Source: Rhyacophila brunnea
Lineage: Eukaryota; Arthropoda; Insecta; Trichoptera; Rhyacophilidae
NCBI GenBank assembly: GCA_022495005.1
Contig: JAGYXB010000445.1
Span: 62,001-126,000, forward strand
Reading direction: 5' to 3'
DNA: 64,000 bases
Positions 47,729 through 60,002 of the stretch are shown in pieces. Below the pieces are notes generated by a model that was given only the letters and a program-made list of their open reading frames with translations, searched no databases and was not told the origin of the DNA. The stretch's first letter is position 1. Each line of letters opens with the position of its first letter. Position numbers and translations under genes: made by a program.

Positions 47729-48107
47729 AGACTTTTATCAAATTCAGATTTTGACAAAAAAAATCAGTAGATTTCATAAAATATCAGTAGATTTTGAAAA
47801 ATGTGGTTTATTAGATATGATTTAAAACTAATAAGAATTACAATAACTAATTATATTAATTTATTGTAAGCAATGATGATATTAATGGGTAAAATGGCGC
47901 TCTTGGGTAGAGTTACAATGCTTTTTATGTCAATTTAGAAGTGTATAACATTAAAAAAGGTAATGCGTAAATCATTACAAGTTTATTATTAAAAGAATCA
48001 TCAGTTAATTTACAATTATGGAGAAACACAAATATCAGTAGATTTCTTGAATTTCGAAAAAAAATATCAGTTGATCTACTGAAATTTCAGTAGACATGGC
48101 AACACTG
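47729..48107 (-). mobile_element. CAGTGTTGCC-ended element, copy R of an inverted pair
   Basis: Reverse complement of copy L over nearly its whole 379 bp at high identity, separated from it by 26 bp. Its outer end retains GGCAACACTG at 48098-48107; the inner end has lost the canonical terminus. Together L and R form a palindrome about 780 bp long. Confidence 0.8.
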
Positions 48108-48245
48108 GATCAACCATAGAATAATATTTTAAAATTTGATAACGTAACATTTTTTTTATGGCTGTTAAATGATATTTTTTAAACCAATGAAACTTATATA
48201 CATTCAATTAGCTCATATAACCCAATAATATTTAAAAGGTATTCA
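48108..48245 (+). repeat. Direct repeat flanking the nested element cluster, right copy
   Basis: Matches 46915-47051 and begins with ATCAACCATAGAATAATATT, comparable with AACCAAGGAATAATATTT at the left copy. It runs straight into the satellite array. Confidence 0.7.
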
Positions 48246-48284
48246 ACAATAATTGGTGTTATACATATTATTTAAATCATTATC

Positions 48285-49790
48285 AACCAGAATCAATCCA
48301 CTGCTGGATAAAGGCCTCCCTAGCCTGATTCTATTCCTCTCTGTCATTTGAATTCCTGTATTTATCAAAATCGGTGATATTATATTTATCCTCATATTCA
48401 TATCGTCATCATAATCATCGACCTGAACCAATTCAATGCTGAATAAAAGCCTCCCTACCCTGATTCTACTCCTTTCTGTCATTTGAATTGCTGTATTCAT
48501 CAAAATCGGAGATATTATATTTATCTACATATTCGTATCGTTATCATCATCATCATCAACTAGGATCAATCCACTGCTGGATGAAGGGTTCCGCAACCTG
48601 ATTCTGCTACTAGCAGTTAAACGAATTTGTGATACTATACTTATTTATATCATCCTTATCGACATCCACCTGAACCAATCCACTACTGGATTAAGGCCTC
48701 CCTAGCCTGATTCTATTCCTTTCTGCATTTAATTGCTATATTTATCAAAATCGGTGATATTATATTTATCTACATATTCATATTGTCATTATCGTCATCG
48801 ACCTGAACCAATCCACTGCTGGATAAAGGCCTCCCTAGCCTGATTCTACTCCTTTCTGTCTTTTGAATTGCTGTATTTATCAAAATCGGTGAACTTATAT
48901 TTATCTACATATTCATATCGTTATCATCATCATCATCAACTAGGATCAATCCACTGCTGGATGAAGAGTTTCCTAGCCTGATTCTATTCCTTTCTGTCAT
49001 TTGAATTGCTGTATTTATCAAAATTGGTGATATTATATTTGTCTACATACTCATATCGTTATCATCATCATCATCAACTAGGATCAATCCACTGCTGGAT
49101 GAAGGGTTCCGCAACCTGATTCTACTACTAGCAGTTGACCGAATTTGTGATACTATACCTATTTATATCATCCTTATCGACATAGACCTGAACCAATCCA
49201 CTGCTGGATTAAGGCCTCCCTAGCCTGATTCTATTCCTTTCTGCATTTAATTGCTGTATTTATCAAAATCGGTGATATTATATTTATCTACATATTCATA
49301 ATGTCATTATCGTCATCGACCTGAACCAATCCACTACTGGATAAAGGCCTCCCTAGCCTGATTCTACTCCTTTCTGTCTTTTGAATTGCTGTATTTATCA
49401 TAATCGGTGAAATTATATTTATCTACATATTCATATCGTTATCATCATCATCATCAACTAGGATCAATTCACTGCTGGATGAAGAGTTCCCTAGCCTGAT
49501 TTTATTCCTATCTGTCATTTGAATTGCTGTATTTATCAAAATCGGTGATATTATATTTATCTACATATTAATATTGTTATCGTCACCATCGACCTGATCC
49601 AATCCACTGCTGGATAAAGGCCTCCCTACCCATATTCTACTCCTTTCTGTCATTTGAATTGCTTTATTTATCAAAATTGGTGATATTATATTTGTCTACA
49701 TACTCATACCGTTATCATCATCATCATCAACTAGGATCAATCCACTGCTGGATGAAGGATTCCGCAACCTCATTCTACTACTATCAGCAA
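48285..49790. repeat. Satellite array, about 12 monomers of 108-140 bp with higher-order order
   Basis: Monomers are marked by AATCCACTGCTGGATAAAGG or variants at about 48291, 48423, 48563, 48671, 48803, 48943, 49081, 49191, 49321, 49461, 49597 and 49733. Spacing is mostly 130-140 bp, with a 108-110-bp spacing after the monomers at 48563 and 49081. Three monomers (48563, 49081, 49733) carry the variant GGGTTCCGCAACCTGATTCT or a close form. Each unit holds an ATC-rich tract, the CTGCTGGAT core, TTTGAATTGCTGTATTTATC and GATATTATATTTATCTACAT. Apparent ORFs in the array are by-products. Confidence 0.9.
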
Positions 49791-51424
49791 AATGTTAAAC
49801 TGTCTGACGTGAATAAAACACCCATCCCGAAGAGAAAACTATGGCGCCATCTATGCATACTTCACAATTATATTAAAATCCAACACCGCCAAGCCGTCTG
49901 CAAGACCTGGCGAGACAGACTGGCGAGAGCCAGCTGGCTCAGCTAGTCTGTATATAATTAATATAGATACGTATTTTTTGAGCTTTGAAACTAAAATAAT
50001 ATAGCCTTAGAAAACAAGGCAGATTGTGATGAACTCCATAAAATGTTGCCACTGGAACCAAACCACTGAAATAATTGAAGATTTCTAACCGCTCTAATTT
50101 TAATTTCACGGGTGTGAGTTTAAGCGGAAGTTGTTTTAAAATGTATAATAATTATTCTAAATTCTTTTTTTAAAATAAAAAAAATATAAAACTTTTTATC
50201 TGATTCAATGTCCACTCGCAAAATATTTTTTGTACAGTCACAAACAGACGTTAATTATTTCTGTATACAAACAACCCAACGCACCTTTTATTGTTTCACG
50301 TTTCACTTCTTCCAGTCTTTTTTTTTCAGCTTTATATCTGCTAGCAACATTTTGTATTTTTATTTCGGTTAAAAAGTAATAATTATGAGTTTTCGGCAAT
50401 GAAAAAATAACATTAGGAGGCCCCTACGTATAATCTTCAATGAACTCATAATATATTGTTCACATTTAAATATTATATAAAGATAAATGAGTTTATTTTT
50501 AATTTTCTTTACCGTTGTTTCGTGTTATAAAGACATTTAAAAAATAAAAGTATAATTATTTTATGCTTATAAAAGTATATTTATAATAAATGTTAATAAC
50601 GTTTCCACATTTTTATTAACATATTAATCAAAACCAAATATGCATATTCAAAAGGCTTAATTTCCACGGCATTATTAGGTGTGTACGGTCTTACCAAATA
50701 TAATATAACATATCTCTCAAATATAAAATATAAATATGTACTTAATATTATGAAGATAAAGAATAACGTTACATTTTAAAAGATACCTTTGAAATTAATT
50801 TGATAAGAATGAAAATGATATTAGAACAAGATATATAAAATTCAGATGCATCGTCATAGATGAAGTCATTTTGTTTGCCTATTGCATAACTATTATCAAG
50901 ACAAAATAAAATATAAATGTTATTTAATTCTTAATTTTTGAAAAATGCAGAAGACAACGAGGGACCAACAGTCAAAAATTTCAAATAGTAAAAGTGATAT
51001 TACCAAAAAAATAATTTAAGGTCATACCTACTATATAAATGCTGTATTTAAATCACTGCATTTAAATTAAATAATAATGTTTTATTACGACATTAACATG
51101 ACGTCTTATATATATACTAAATTTACGAAAAAGTCATTTGCAGTTGAAACTCATAAATATAATAAATATAGCTCAAATGAATGTGTAGTAATAAAAATTA
51201 AAATTAATCAAAATCGTTATTTTTTAGTGCTTGCCGTCAATGCAATGTAGTCAATTTTACTATTAACAATATTTTTTTATGGCACAGTGTAGATGAGTGC
51301 AGAATTTACGAGCGCATTATGGTCATACCTTGATATCGATAAATAGCTGAGGAGAAACTAATTTAACCGAGATTCGAGTAAAATACACAAAACTCGATTA
51401 AACATGTTTACTATAAAAATAAAT
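49791..51424. other. Intronic stretch with no recognised gene
   Basis: Immediately after the array, about 49800-49940 is GC-richer ('GCGAGACAGACTGGCGAGAG') but has no conserved frame. The rest is AT-rich and unassigned. Confidence 0.3.
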
Positions 51425-51930
51425 ACCTTGGCTGCACAGATGGACGGATTTCTTTGATAAACATTTTACCTGACGGTTGCCGCTTGGCCGGCATCCAATT
51501 TTAAATTTAGTATGTCAAGTAGTTTCATTTGAACCTTTTATAGAATCAGTGAATATCAAAGGACCTACAGATGAGAACATGTTTTTATAATTTCTCTGTT
51601 TTTACAAACATTGATCACAAATCTCCATTGTTAGTAAATACCATGTTTATTTTAATTAGATTGATATATGTTTGAGCTTTTAATAAACAATTATTAACCC
51701 TCTAATTTACAGTTTTTTTCTTTACGTCTATAGTATTCAATCGTGTACCTATTTAGATCACACTTGGCACTCTAATTACCAATATATAAATTTATAAAAC
51801 TTGCTTATTTAACATCTTTTATATTCTACTTTTATCCATTTCATATATTTTTATGATTCAAGTTTCACTGATATTCAAATCCACGTGACAGCGCGATCAT
51901 ACACCCTGACTTAAGAGTCATTTAATCAAT
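51425..51930 (+). repeat. Dispersed repeat R1, copy 2
   Basis: Colinear with 9600-10100; see 'GGACCTACAGATGAG', 'TAGTAAATACCATG', 'CTCTAATTACCAATATATAA' and 'GTGACAGCGCGATCATACA'. Confidence 0.55.
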
Positions 51931-53029
51931 ATTGTTTTCACCCTATCAGCAGTCTGATTTTTATCTTACACATCGAGAAACGATCTTATCGATCTTACAA
52001 ACACGAGTTTAATGCTAATTTATATATAGACACATAATTCGTTGTCAAATCTGAATACCTAAATTATCGACTTACCAACTTTTAGCAGCAACCCGACGAC
52101 ACGAATATTTCAACTTTTTGTCATGACAATAATTGACAATACAGGAAGAATGGCGGCCCTACTGAAATGTATTGTTAAATTTGGGAAATATTGGCATAAA
52201 AGATTATAATAAATATTTATTATATTTAACTTGTCTCAAGCTGATTTGATTAAGGGTTTAATTTTATTGTTACTGGAAAAAATATTAGGTTTATAAAAGA
52301 TATCATCTAATAATAAATCATATAGGTACTCGTATTTTTTACCATTAATTCTTAGAAGCTTCATTCTATTGGAAGGTTACTCGATTTCATAATAAATGGT
52401 AGTAAAAATAGAATTATCGGAATGAATAAATTCTTCTTTTATAAACAACAGGTAATAATTAAATTTAAATTATTCTTAAATATCTACTTTCTGAAAGTTA
52501 AAGTTAACGAATTTCTAAGAAATCTAGGATACTATTTATAATGGATGTAATTTTTGAATCAAAATGTTAACGATTATTTTATATATTATGAAAGTATCCT
52601 AAGGCTCGTGGGTAAATTTAAAGATAGTTATTTTGCATTTCAGATTCATTTATACACGGTAACCTACACATTACATTTATTTTATAGAAGTATTTTCAAA
52701 ATAACCAAAGCCGTTTTTAGACATAAAAATATCCTGCATTAGTCGATATTAGTGGTTTTAGTCAGGTATATAACATGATGCCAATATGTCATTTGGGGTT
52801 TCTGCAGTTTTTTTAAGATAATAATATGTGACAGACTTGGGAGAAGTTAATAAAGTTCAACACTAGTGCTTAAAGTGTTACATCTCTACAATGCTTACAT
52901 TCACTTTACTGTAATCAATTTTACCTTTAATGATGAATCTTCAAATGGTTTCTATTTTAGTAATATTCTGTATAACACTATAACAGCCCAAGATGCCCAA
53001 TGACAGTAGTGTATTTAGTAATAGAAGTG
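51931..53029. other. Intronic stretch with no recognised gene
   Basis: No supported feature; AT-rich. Confidence 0.3.
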
Positions 53030-53165
53030 AAACAATTACAAACACCCAGGCTTTGCGAATATCACATACTTAAATTTATTGTAACTTCACCGGGATCAAA
53101 TCCGAAGCTCTCTGATAAAAACCCAGTTCCTTACGCACTGCACCACGAGAATGGAATTGAATCGA
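53030..53165 (-). repeat. tRNA-derived SINE, family 2, second copy
   Basis: On the minus strand: CTCGTGGTGCAGTGCGTAAG (A-box region), GGATTTGATCCC (B box, at 53092-53103), 'AAGTATGTGATATTCGC' and AAAGCCTGGGTGTTTGTAAT. Same order as 41507-41670. Confidence 0.7.
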
Positions 53166-54738
53166 ATTGGTTATTCATTCATTAGGCAACTTCACGGAAG
53201 TATCAGTATTTTTAGTGACTGAAAATATCTCGCGTTACCAAAGATTGAAGTCGCCGTGCACCATGATTTATTTCAATTGGTAATGTCAAAAAATAGCGAC
53301 TTATTTATAATAGCCATGTTTTTGTCCACCAGTTTCTAAAATATTAATTTTGCTGTCTCCCAAATAAACCATACTAAAAACGTCCAAAACAAATAACATC
53401 ACAATTTTTAAAATTTCATACCCGTTCATTTTTTATAGTCAAAAACTTTAATAATAGTTAATCGTGTTATTTTATAATATGTTCCTATTATATTATGAAA
53501 CAAGAAGTTTTAACCATAAAGTTTATTCACGTATAATTTTTTGAACATGCTTTTAATTGTATATTTCCATTTGAAATTTTTTTGCAACACTGACATGTGT
53601 ATGTATTTGACATACCTACTAGTTGTTAGTACATATTGTTAGTTACCAACAAATAAAATAATAATGTTTTCCATGCATAGTGTATTCACAGATTATTTTT
53701 TTTTCACATAATATAATACTCGAAACAAAATAATAAAAATAAACTTTATATTCCTGTCGCAAAATAATATTTTACCAGTCGACATTATTAATAACGTAAA
53801 ATATAATAAATTTCTACATTTAAAATACAATTAATATAAAATACAGAAGGTTTCAGATCATATTGTGTATACAAATATATTCTTTTACTTTTTATCATAT
53901 TTACTTTGTGTAGGTATTTCAATATACAATTTGTACCATGTGTATAATACTTTCTTATCATTTTAACGTTTTCTCATGCCTTGTCAAGAAAAGAGCTACT
54001 GGTGCCTATTTAATAACTATACGTAATATTAAATCTTTATAAAACCGCACATATTATAGTATTTATATAAAGTCTGAAAGTATAATTTTCGTGTGCAAAT
54101 TATTTTTTTCTGGCAAGACCTTTGTTTATACTTGAAATATATGTAATGAAACGTATGCAACGTTTAGGTACCTATTACCTCTTTATTTTTATTGTTAAAT
54201 TAAATTTTTTACGTAGTATTATTAGATAACATGTGGAAGTCAACAACTCACACACAATCAAAAGTCTTATCAGCAAATGCCAGTCGAACTGCATGCATTA
54301 CCACATAAGGAGTGATGCACTGGGGCATTACCTTATATATGTAGTAAATAATACCAGCAACATGCTGGAGTGCTGTGAGAATACCTGTCTTGCACTATTT
54401 AATTGTTACATATTTTCTTCTACAAATTATAAATGTGCATCAATACTTCCTGATCTCGATTAACAATCAGTGTTTAATTTAATAACCACGCCTATCATCT
54501 CACTCTCCAAACTAGAGACTATCCTGCTCTTCTAGCAACCTTCATCCTCTAAAAATAAAAAATGCTAATTATTTATTTATTTTAATAATAATATAGAATT
54601 AATATAATATGATATTAATGTAATATATCTTTCTGAGAATAAATTTATATACTTACTGTAGCACCCCCGTATGGACCCCATTTGGGGATGTCTCTGTGTT
54701 TTTGGAGAGGCCCGAATCGGTATCAAACCCAACAAATC
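53166..54738. other. Intronic stretch with no recognised gene
   Basis: AT-rich; the 76-codon ORF at 54233-54463 is not recognised and is treated as chance. Confidence 0.3.
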
Positions 54739-55115
54739 GAGTGCTTAAAGTCAGACAACGTTATCTACAAAAAAGTGTTTTTTTTTTTTGAGATAACGTT
54801 ATTTTACATTTACGGCTACATGATAGTCAAACAACGTTATGTCAATCTTTTCTAATTTCTTATTAAATCGTCAGTAAAGTTTAACGCTAATTACATAAGT
54901 TACCTTTGTTTTCATATTTTTTTAAAACTATCCCTATAAATTTTAACATCATCCTAAGCAAGATAAATGTACAATACACAATAAATTATAAAATATTAAC
55001 ATTAGGTTTAAAATAACCATTTCCCTTGTTAAGTTACAAGAATCTAAAATAACGATTTTTGGCTCTCCTGTAAAGTTGCACTTTTGTAGATAGTGTTGTT
55101 TGACACTAAGCCCTC
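54739..55115. mobile_element. MITE with about 40-bp terminal inverted repeats
   Basis: Left GAGTGCTTAAAGTCAGACAA and the reverse complement of the right end, GAGGGCTTAGTGTCAAACAA, continue as inverted repeats through 'TATCTACAAAA' and AGTG. Subterminal copies of 'AACGTTAT' lie at 54758, 54796 and 54833. About 377 bp, non-coding. Confidence 0.7.
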
Positions 55116-55462
55116 GAAATAATAAAGCGCTGATTACGAAAATAAATAATGTTGAATATCTGCTGGCAACAATGCCATAATTTTGACCGTTGGAGATATT
55201 GCAACGTCACCTTGAAAAAAACCGTTGAAAGCGGAATACAAAATGGCGGGCAAAATGCTGCAAGCAGCTAAATCGAGAACACGTACATTTTGTCCTCCGT
55301 AGAATTAAATTACTAAAAATGTAACTATTAGATAATATTAACGTAAATATACCTTGCCGTTTCCAAAACAATTCCGGTGTGTTATTGTTCACCTCCCCAT
55401 CCCGAATCAGACGAAAAATCAGACAACAAAATAAAAGTGACAGTTTGTTATTCACATTCAAA

Positions 55463-55606
55463 ATGGAGGGAAGTGATACTACGTATGTAGTTGAACAATT
55501 TGATTCCCGGAACACCCCTTTCAAATTAATATTATGGTGTACTGAATACTACTATGTAGTTACTGTCACCTACAAATTACTATCCTTGTGCATTAATATA
55601 CACTAA
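55463..55606 (+). CDS. Small ORF of unknown status
   Basis: A 47-codon frame from ATG at 55463 in a good animal start context (CAAAATGG), beginning 'MEGSDTTYVVEQFDSRNTPF' and ending at 55606. I recognise no family. The local composition (about 55200-55520) is less AT-rich than its surroundings. It could be a first coding exon of a transposase or gene, a small peptide ORF, or chance. No GT donor clearly better than background was identified. Confidence 0.2.
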   Translation: MEGSDTTYVVEQFDSRNTPFKLILWCTEYYYVVTVTYKLLSLCINIH

Positions 55607-57689
55607 CTTAGACTACGTTTCCATTTACAGAAGCAGGCATGTACCTCACTCATTTTCATCAGAGCACTACTGAGTACCTGTCTCACGTTCTGCTGGACAT
55701 TGATTGTATCAGTTCGTCTCTTTAGCGCAGTTTTTAATACTCTAAATATCTCTTTTTGACCAAAAAGTCTCTTGGTTGTTGTTGTTATTTATTCACTTAA
55801 ACTATTTGTGGTTGTTTAACCACTAAGTAAAACTTTTGATTTGTGGATACATAATTGATTGATAAACAGAACTGTTTATAATGGTTATTTGTTGTATGCA
55901 TTTGTACACTATATTACATTTTTAGGATCTATATATTTATATAATATTAATTTAGTTATCTATGTAATTTTAGTATTTAATAGTTTTATGCCATATTAGG
56001 ACAAACACGATATGCATAAAATGACTATTTAATTTAGACGATAATTTTAAACTGCTTGATTAAAAGGTTTGATATCGACTGAATAATATGATTTTTGGGT
56101 GACGAGTATTTCATTATCATCTCGTTAGTTATATTTTCTGTTGATAGATGTTACTATACAGCGACCACTTTGTGGCTATGTGCATTGTTTGCAACTTTGT
56201 AGAAATCTTTCATGTAAATTAAACCTAATTATTTTTCGATCGATCTGAAATTCTTTAGCAATCAACCTCACACTTAATCGGCTCTCCCAATATAACGCAT
56301 TTTTACTCTGTTATTATGCCGTTATTGTTTTTCTTAACTGTCAAATAGTTTTATTCATAGTCACATTTAATATTTCTAAAATTTCAGAAGCATTTTTTAC
56401 AATTTTCTGTTGTTATTGTGTTAACATGTTCTGTTAATATTGATGTTAATACACTGTTCTAAATTTTTACAATACATATATACGCATATATGCTACCTCT
56501 CCAATAGATAACTAACAATTGACTTAAAATTTACACACAATATATTAGTCCATACATGTATATTCAAAAGCACGTATTCCGGGAATTAAATTAAATTACG
56601 AGTATCACGAGTGTATAGTATATTGTATATTTATTTTACATGTATGTTGTTGATAGTACAAATATAAGCATCGTATTTTATACAAGTAAGAACAAGCAAA
56701 CCAGAAAACAGGGAATTTTGTACTGGAAACAAAGACACCACTTAAATGGACGGTAAACGGTTGAGCTTCGATCGAGCGAAAGCTTTAGCGAGTGAGCTTT
56801 TTTTCTTCGCAAGCTGCTGAAAATTAAGCCTCAATTACACCGCTTATGTTTAAGTGGAATGGATTACTAATTACTAATTTATTAAAAGTCTTTTTCAATA
56901 ATTATGTTTTATTACAAAGGTTTGCATTCAACTTTAAATATAAATATAAATAAATGGAGAGTAAATTGAATTACAAATAAATAAAAAAGACAATGCAAGC
57001 TTTACGAATTTACAAAACTTTGTCAATTGATTATTTATAATTAACTACCTACGTTATCTTAACGTTAACTATGTTATCGTTAATTTGTTCACGTGAGTAT
57101 TATTTTCAATAATTCAGCAATAAGTTTTCTATTTAAAATGGATATTACCGAATATTCTAAATTAATTCTATAAACTGGGAGCGTGAAATATATTGCCATA
57201 CTCAAACGAATGAGAAAGAACTGAGAAATATTCTCCTAACATCGAATTTACTATTAATATAAGAGGACAAAACTACAGCATTATTATGCTCATAATGCAG
57301 GGAAAGATCAACGATAAGCGAAGTGGAATACAACACCATTGTGTCACTTAAAACCCTGCGCGATCTATACAAGTGAAGCTTTATTGATCGATAACAGTCA
57401 ACAAAGTGAAGATTTCTCTGATAGTAGCTAACGTCTTATAAGTGATAGTATGAGAAGATGACCAAATTTGATCTCCATTGACATTACATATAAATATTAC
57501 TGGAGAGACATAAATAGGACAATTGAAAAGAATCACAATTCTTAAAAGTTACAATTAACAGTAAGGGAAATCTAAAAAAGAAAAAGATAATTGCAATATA
57601 ATTCATAATTAGAATATTTACTTTTAGTCCAACGGCATAGGAAAATAAATGTGTACTTTTATATAAAAGCCTAAAGATTTTTAAGATTT
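55607..57689. other. Intronic stretch with no recognised gene
   Basis: No supported feature; AT-rich. Confidence 0.3.
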
Positions 57690-57693
57690 TTAA

Positions 57694-57760
57694 GGGCGGA
57701 CGTGCTCAGCGTGGGTCAAAATGGAGCTTTATTTCTATTTTCAAAGCATGATTTTGGACA
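57694..57760 (+). mobile_element. TTAA-flanked foldback MITE, second family, fragment
   Basis: TTAA at 57690-57693 then GGGCGGACGTGCTCAGCGTG and GGTCAAAATGGAGCTTTATT, matching one arm of 34153-34276, plus TTTTCAAAGCATG as in that element's interior. The partner end was not found. Confidence 0.6.
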
Positions 57761-58439
57761 TACCTTAAACGTTGTAGATAATCTATTTATATAATTTTGA
57801 AACCTTATTATCTGTTATATTTATTTTAAACATTTGATGACTGCACTGCATAAAGTATTTTTATTACATAAAATAGTATTCTTTTAAACCTCTCGCTCTA
57901 ATGTTTTAGAATATAGTCATATTTCAGTACATAAATGTGCAGTGGTGTTATTTTTTTTTACATTTAATTATTTTTAAACGCATTTATAAAACCATCAGTA
58001 TAATTTATATCATCATTATTATAGTGAAATATTTACGATAAAAAATTATATTGATAATCTCTGTGATCCCAAATTTGACAAGAATTATGCATTTTATTAT
58101 TCAAATATGGGCAAGATTAACACATTTGAAGATAATTCTAAAGATACTAATTTGTATAATAAATGTTTTTGGTCATTCAAGTGTGATAAACATCCTACGA
58201 ATAATGATTGCTTTATAATAATTATTTACCTTAGAATAAGGTAGTGTTTTTTTGAAATACGCCATTTCTTTTGGCATTCCCCAGTGGTTAAGCTACAACA
58301 TACGGCCGTAGCCATAAATTGACAAACTATAATTGAAGTAGGGAGTAAAATGATGTTAACCCGCGTGTTTGAACATGTACCTAACCGATTTTTTCTAACG
58401 GTTTTTAAGTACCTATCAGCTAAAATGTATTTAAACCGA
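57761..58439. other. Intronic stretch with no recognised gene
   Basis: AT-rich. CAGTGGTTAAGC at about 58283 resembles a pol III A box but lies too far from the B box at 58450 to form one head without an insertion. Confidence 0.3.
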
Positions 58440-58560
58440 TTTATACTATCATGGGTCCCGGGTTAGGATCCCGGGTCTAGCAAATTCACATGTTGTTTTT
58501 TGAAGTGTGTTTGTACCTAAAATCTTTTAATATAACTTACATATTCTTAGGATCAAACAT
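58440..58560 (+). repeat. SINE family 1-like fragment
   Basis: CCCGGGTTAGGATCCCGGGT forms the T-arm-like stem with a B-box-like core, followed by CTAGCAAATTCACATGTTGT, comparable with the tail of the 3340 copy, and 'CTTAGGATCAAACATGG'. Confidence 0.5.
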
Positions 58561-58678
58561 GGTAAAGAAAATCACTCAGTTCACCCCGTCAAGCTTCAAG
58601 ATTAACTGGAGAGTAGGCCAAACACAAGATCGTGACATTTTCCTCGATCCAGTATTAAGTCTTGCGAAAAGTCAAAAC

Positions 58679-58927
58679 TAAGAGGCCATCCATGGAGTGA
58701 AACCGTATTCGGTTTCGAACCGTATGCCATACTAAATTTATGAGTTCTGTTCATGGAAATATATTTTTATAAAGTATAATATTAAAATAATCTGATCGTA
58801 TCCGTTTATACCATACACTTACATTTAAAACTTGATAAAAACATATTTTCATTAACATAAGTCATAAGTTTAGTATGACACACGGTTCTAAGCCGCATAC
58901 GGGTTCAATCCATGGATAGCCCCTAAA
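58679..58927. mobile_element. Foldback MITE with about 65-bp inverted repeats
   Basis: The left arm TAAGAGGCCATCCATGGAGT and the reverse complement of the right arm (TTTAGGGGCTATCCATGGAT) stay alignable through 'GAACCGT' and 'CATACTAAA' at moderate identity. Total about 249 bp, no ORF. Confidence 0.65.
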
Positions 58928-59994
58928 GCGCACAGTTTGTTCCTGTAAAATTGTGTAGGATAAAAAGATGTCGGTCACGGTATTAAAAGCAATTCTTTGT
59001 AATTGCATTTATCAATTGATTGACATATTTACTAAGAATTTGAGTGTTTATAACACGAGTATATTTAATACAAATAGAAAGTTATTAGAATTTTTCAAGC
59101 GTATTTTGGAACAACTAGAAAAATTTACCACGGGAAGATATGAAAATCGATGGTTTGAAATTCGCTCTGCCTATTTAGGGATAGTGAGGTTGAAGGAGAG
59201 AAATAATATTGTGAGAAAAGTAAAATGTTTTGTATCCTTTATATATTATAATATGTATTTATTATAAACGGTTTTATATTTCACGCCCCAGTACTTTGAC
59301 ATAATATTATAATATATATTATTATTTGTCGTGAAAGATAGAGATACAATTTTTAGTAATGCTTTTATTCAATATCGGATATTACTCCCACTAAGAAAAC
59401 CTTCGAAATAAAAAGATTTGTCAGAGGCAAGAAAAGTTATTTCAATTTTACATATATTTAGAATGTCCAATATTGTAATCATATTCGCTTACAGATATAT
59501 GAATTTGGACAGCTGTCAGAAAATGAAATTTATGTATCTAAAATACAATATAATTTTCCTTAGCGTATATAGAATCTTTTAATATATTTTAAACACTTTT
59601 AAAATCATTTTTAAAAGTGCAAAACGTTTATTTTTCGTGTTTAATATTTCGACACGTGTTTCAAATAATATATTTATAAAATAAATGATAAAAGTAAGAG
59701 AGAGACAGAATGAGTGACAAGTAAGTCTTTTTACCATAGAATAATAAAGGTACAGAATGTATTTTTATGAGATTTCTGAAGCCAGTTACTATTACGGGTG
59801 ACAAGCAGGAGTTGGTTCAAATAAACTTGATAGTCTTATTTTGTTTCAAAGTAATATTCTTTTGACACAATCGGTAAAAATAGTACACATCAACAACTTA
59901 AATATACGGTGGCTCAAAATAAACAATTTGTTTAACTAAATCTATTTAACTAAAATGGTAAATAAAAACTGTATTAGATTTTACATTACGATGT
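58928..59994. other. Intronic stretch with an unrecognised ORF
   Basis: A 99-codon plus-strand ORF at 58968-59267 has no recognisable motif and AT-driven composition; not called as a gene. Confidence 0.3.
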
Positions 59995-60002
59995 GTTACA
60001 AC

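Noticed and set aside
48243..48503. 86-codon minus-strand ORF
   Set aside because: It is a translation of satellite monomers; other monomers break the frame.
48285..49790. CRISPR-like regular repeats
   Set aside because: Repeat units are 108-140 bp, imperfect and contiguous, with no unique spacers; the host is eukaryotic.
55207..55524. 105-codon minus-strand ORF
   Set aside because: No family resemblance; overlaps a plus-strand frame and has a low-complexity C-terminus. Not enough support.
58968..59267. 99-codon ORF as a gene
   Set aside because: No recognisable motif, AT-driven composition, no splice or promoter support.
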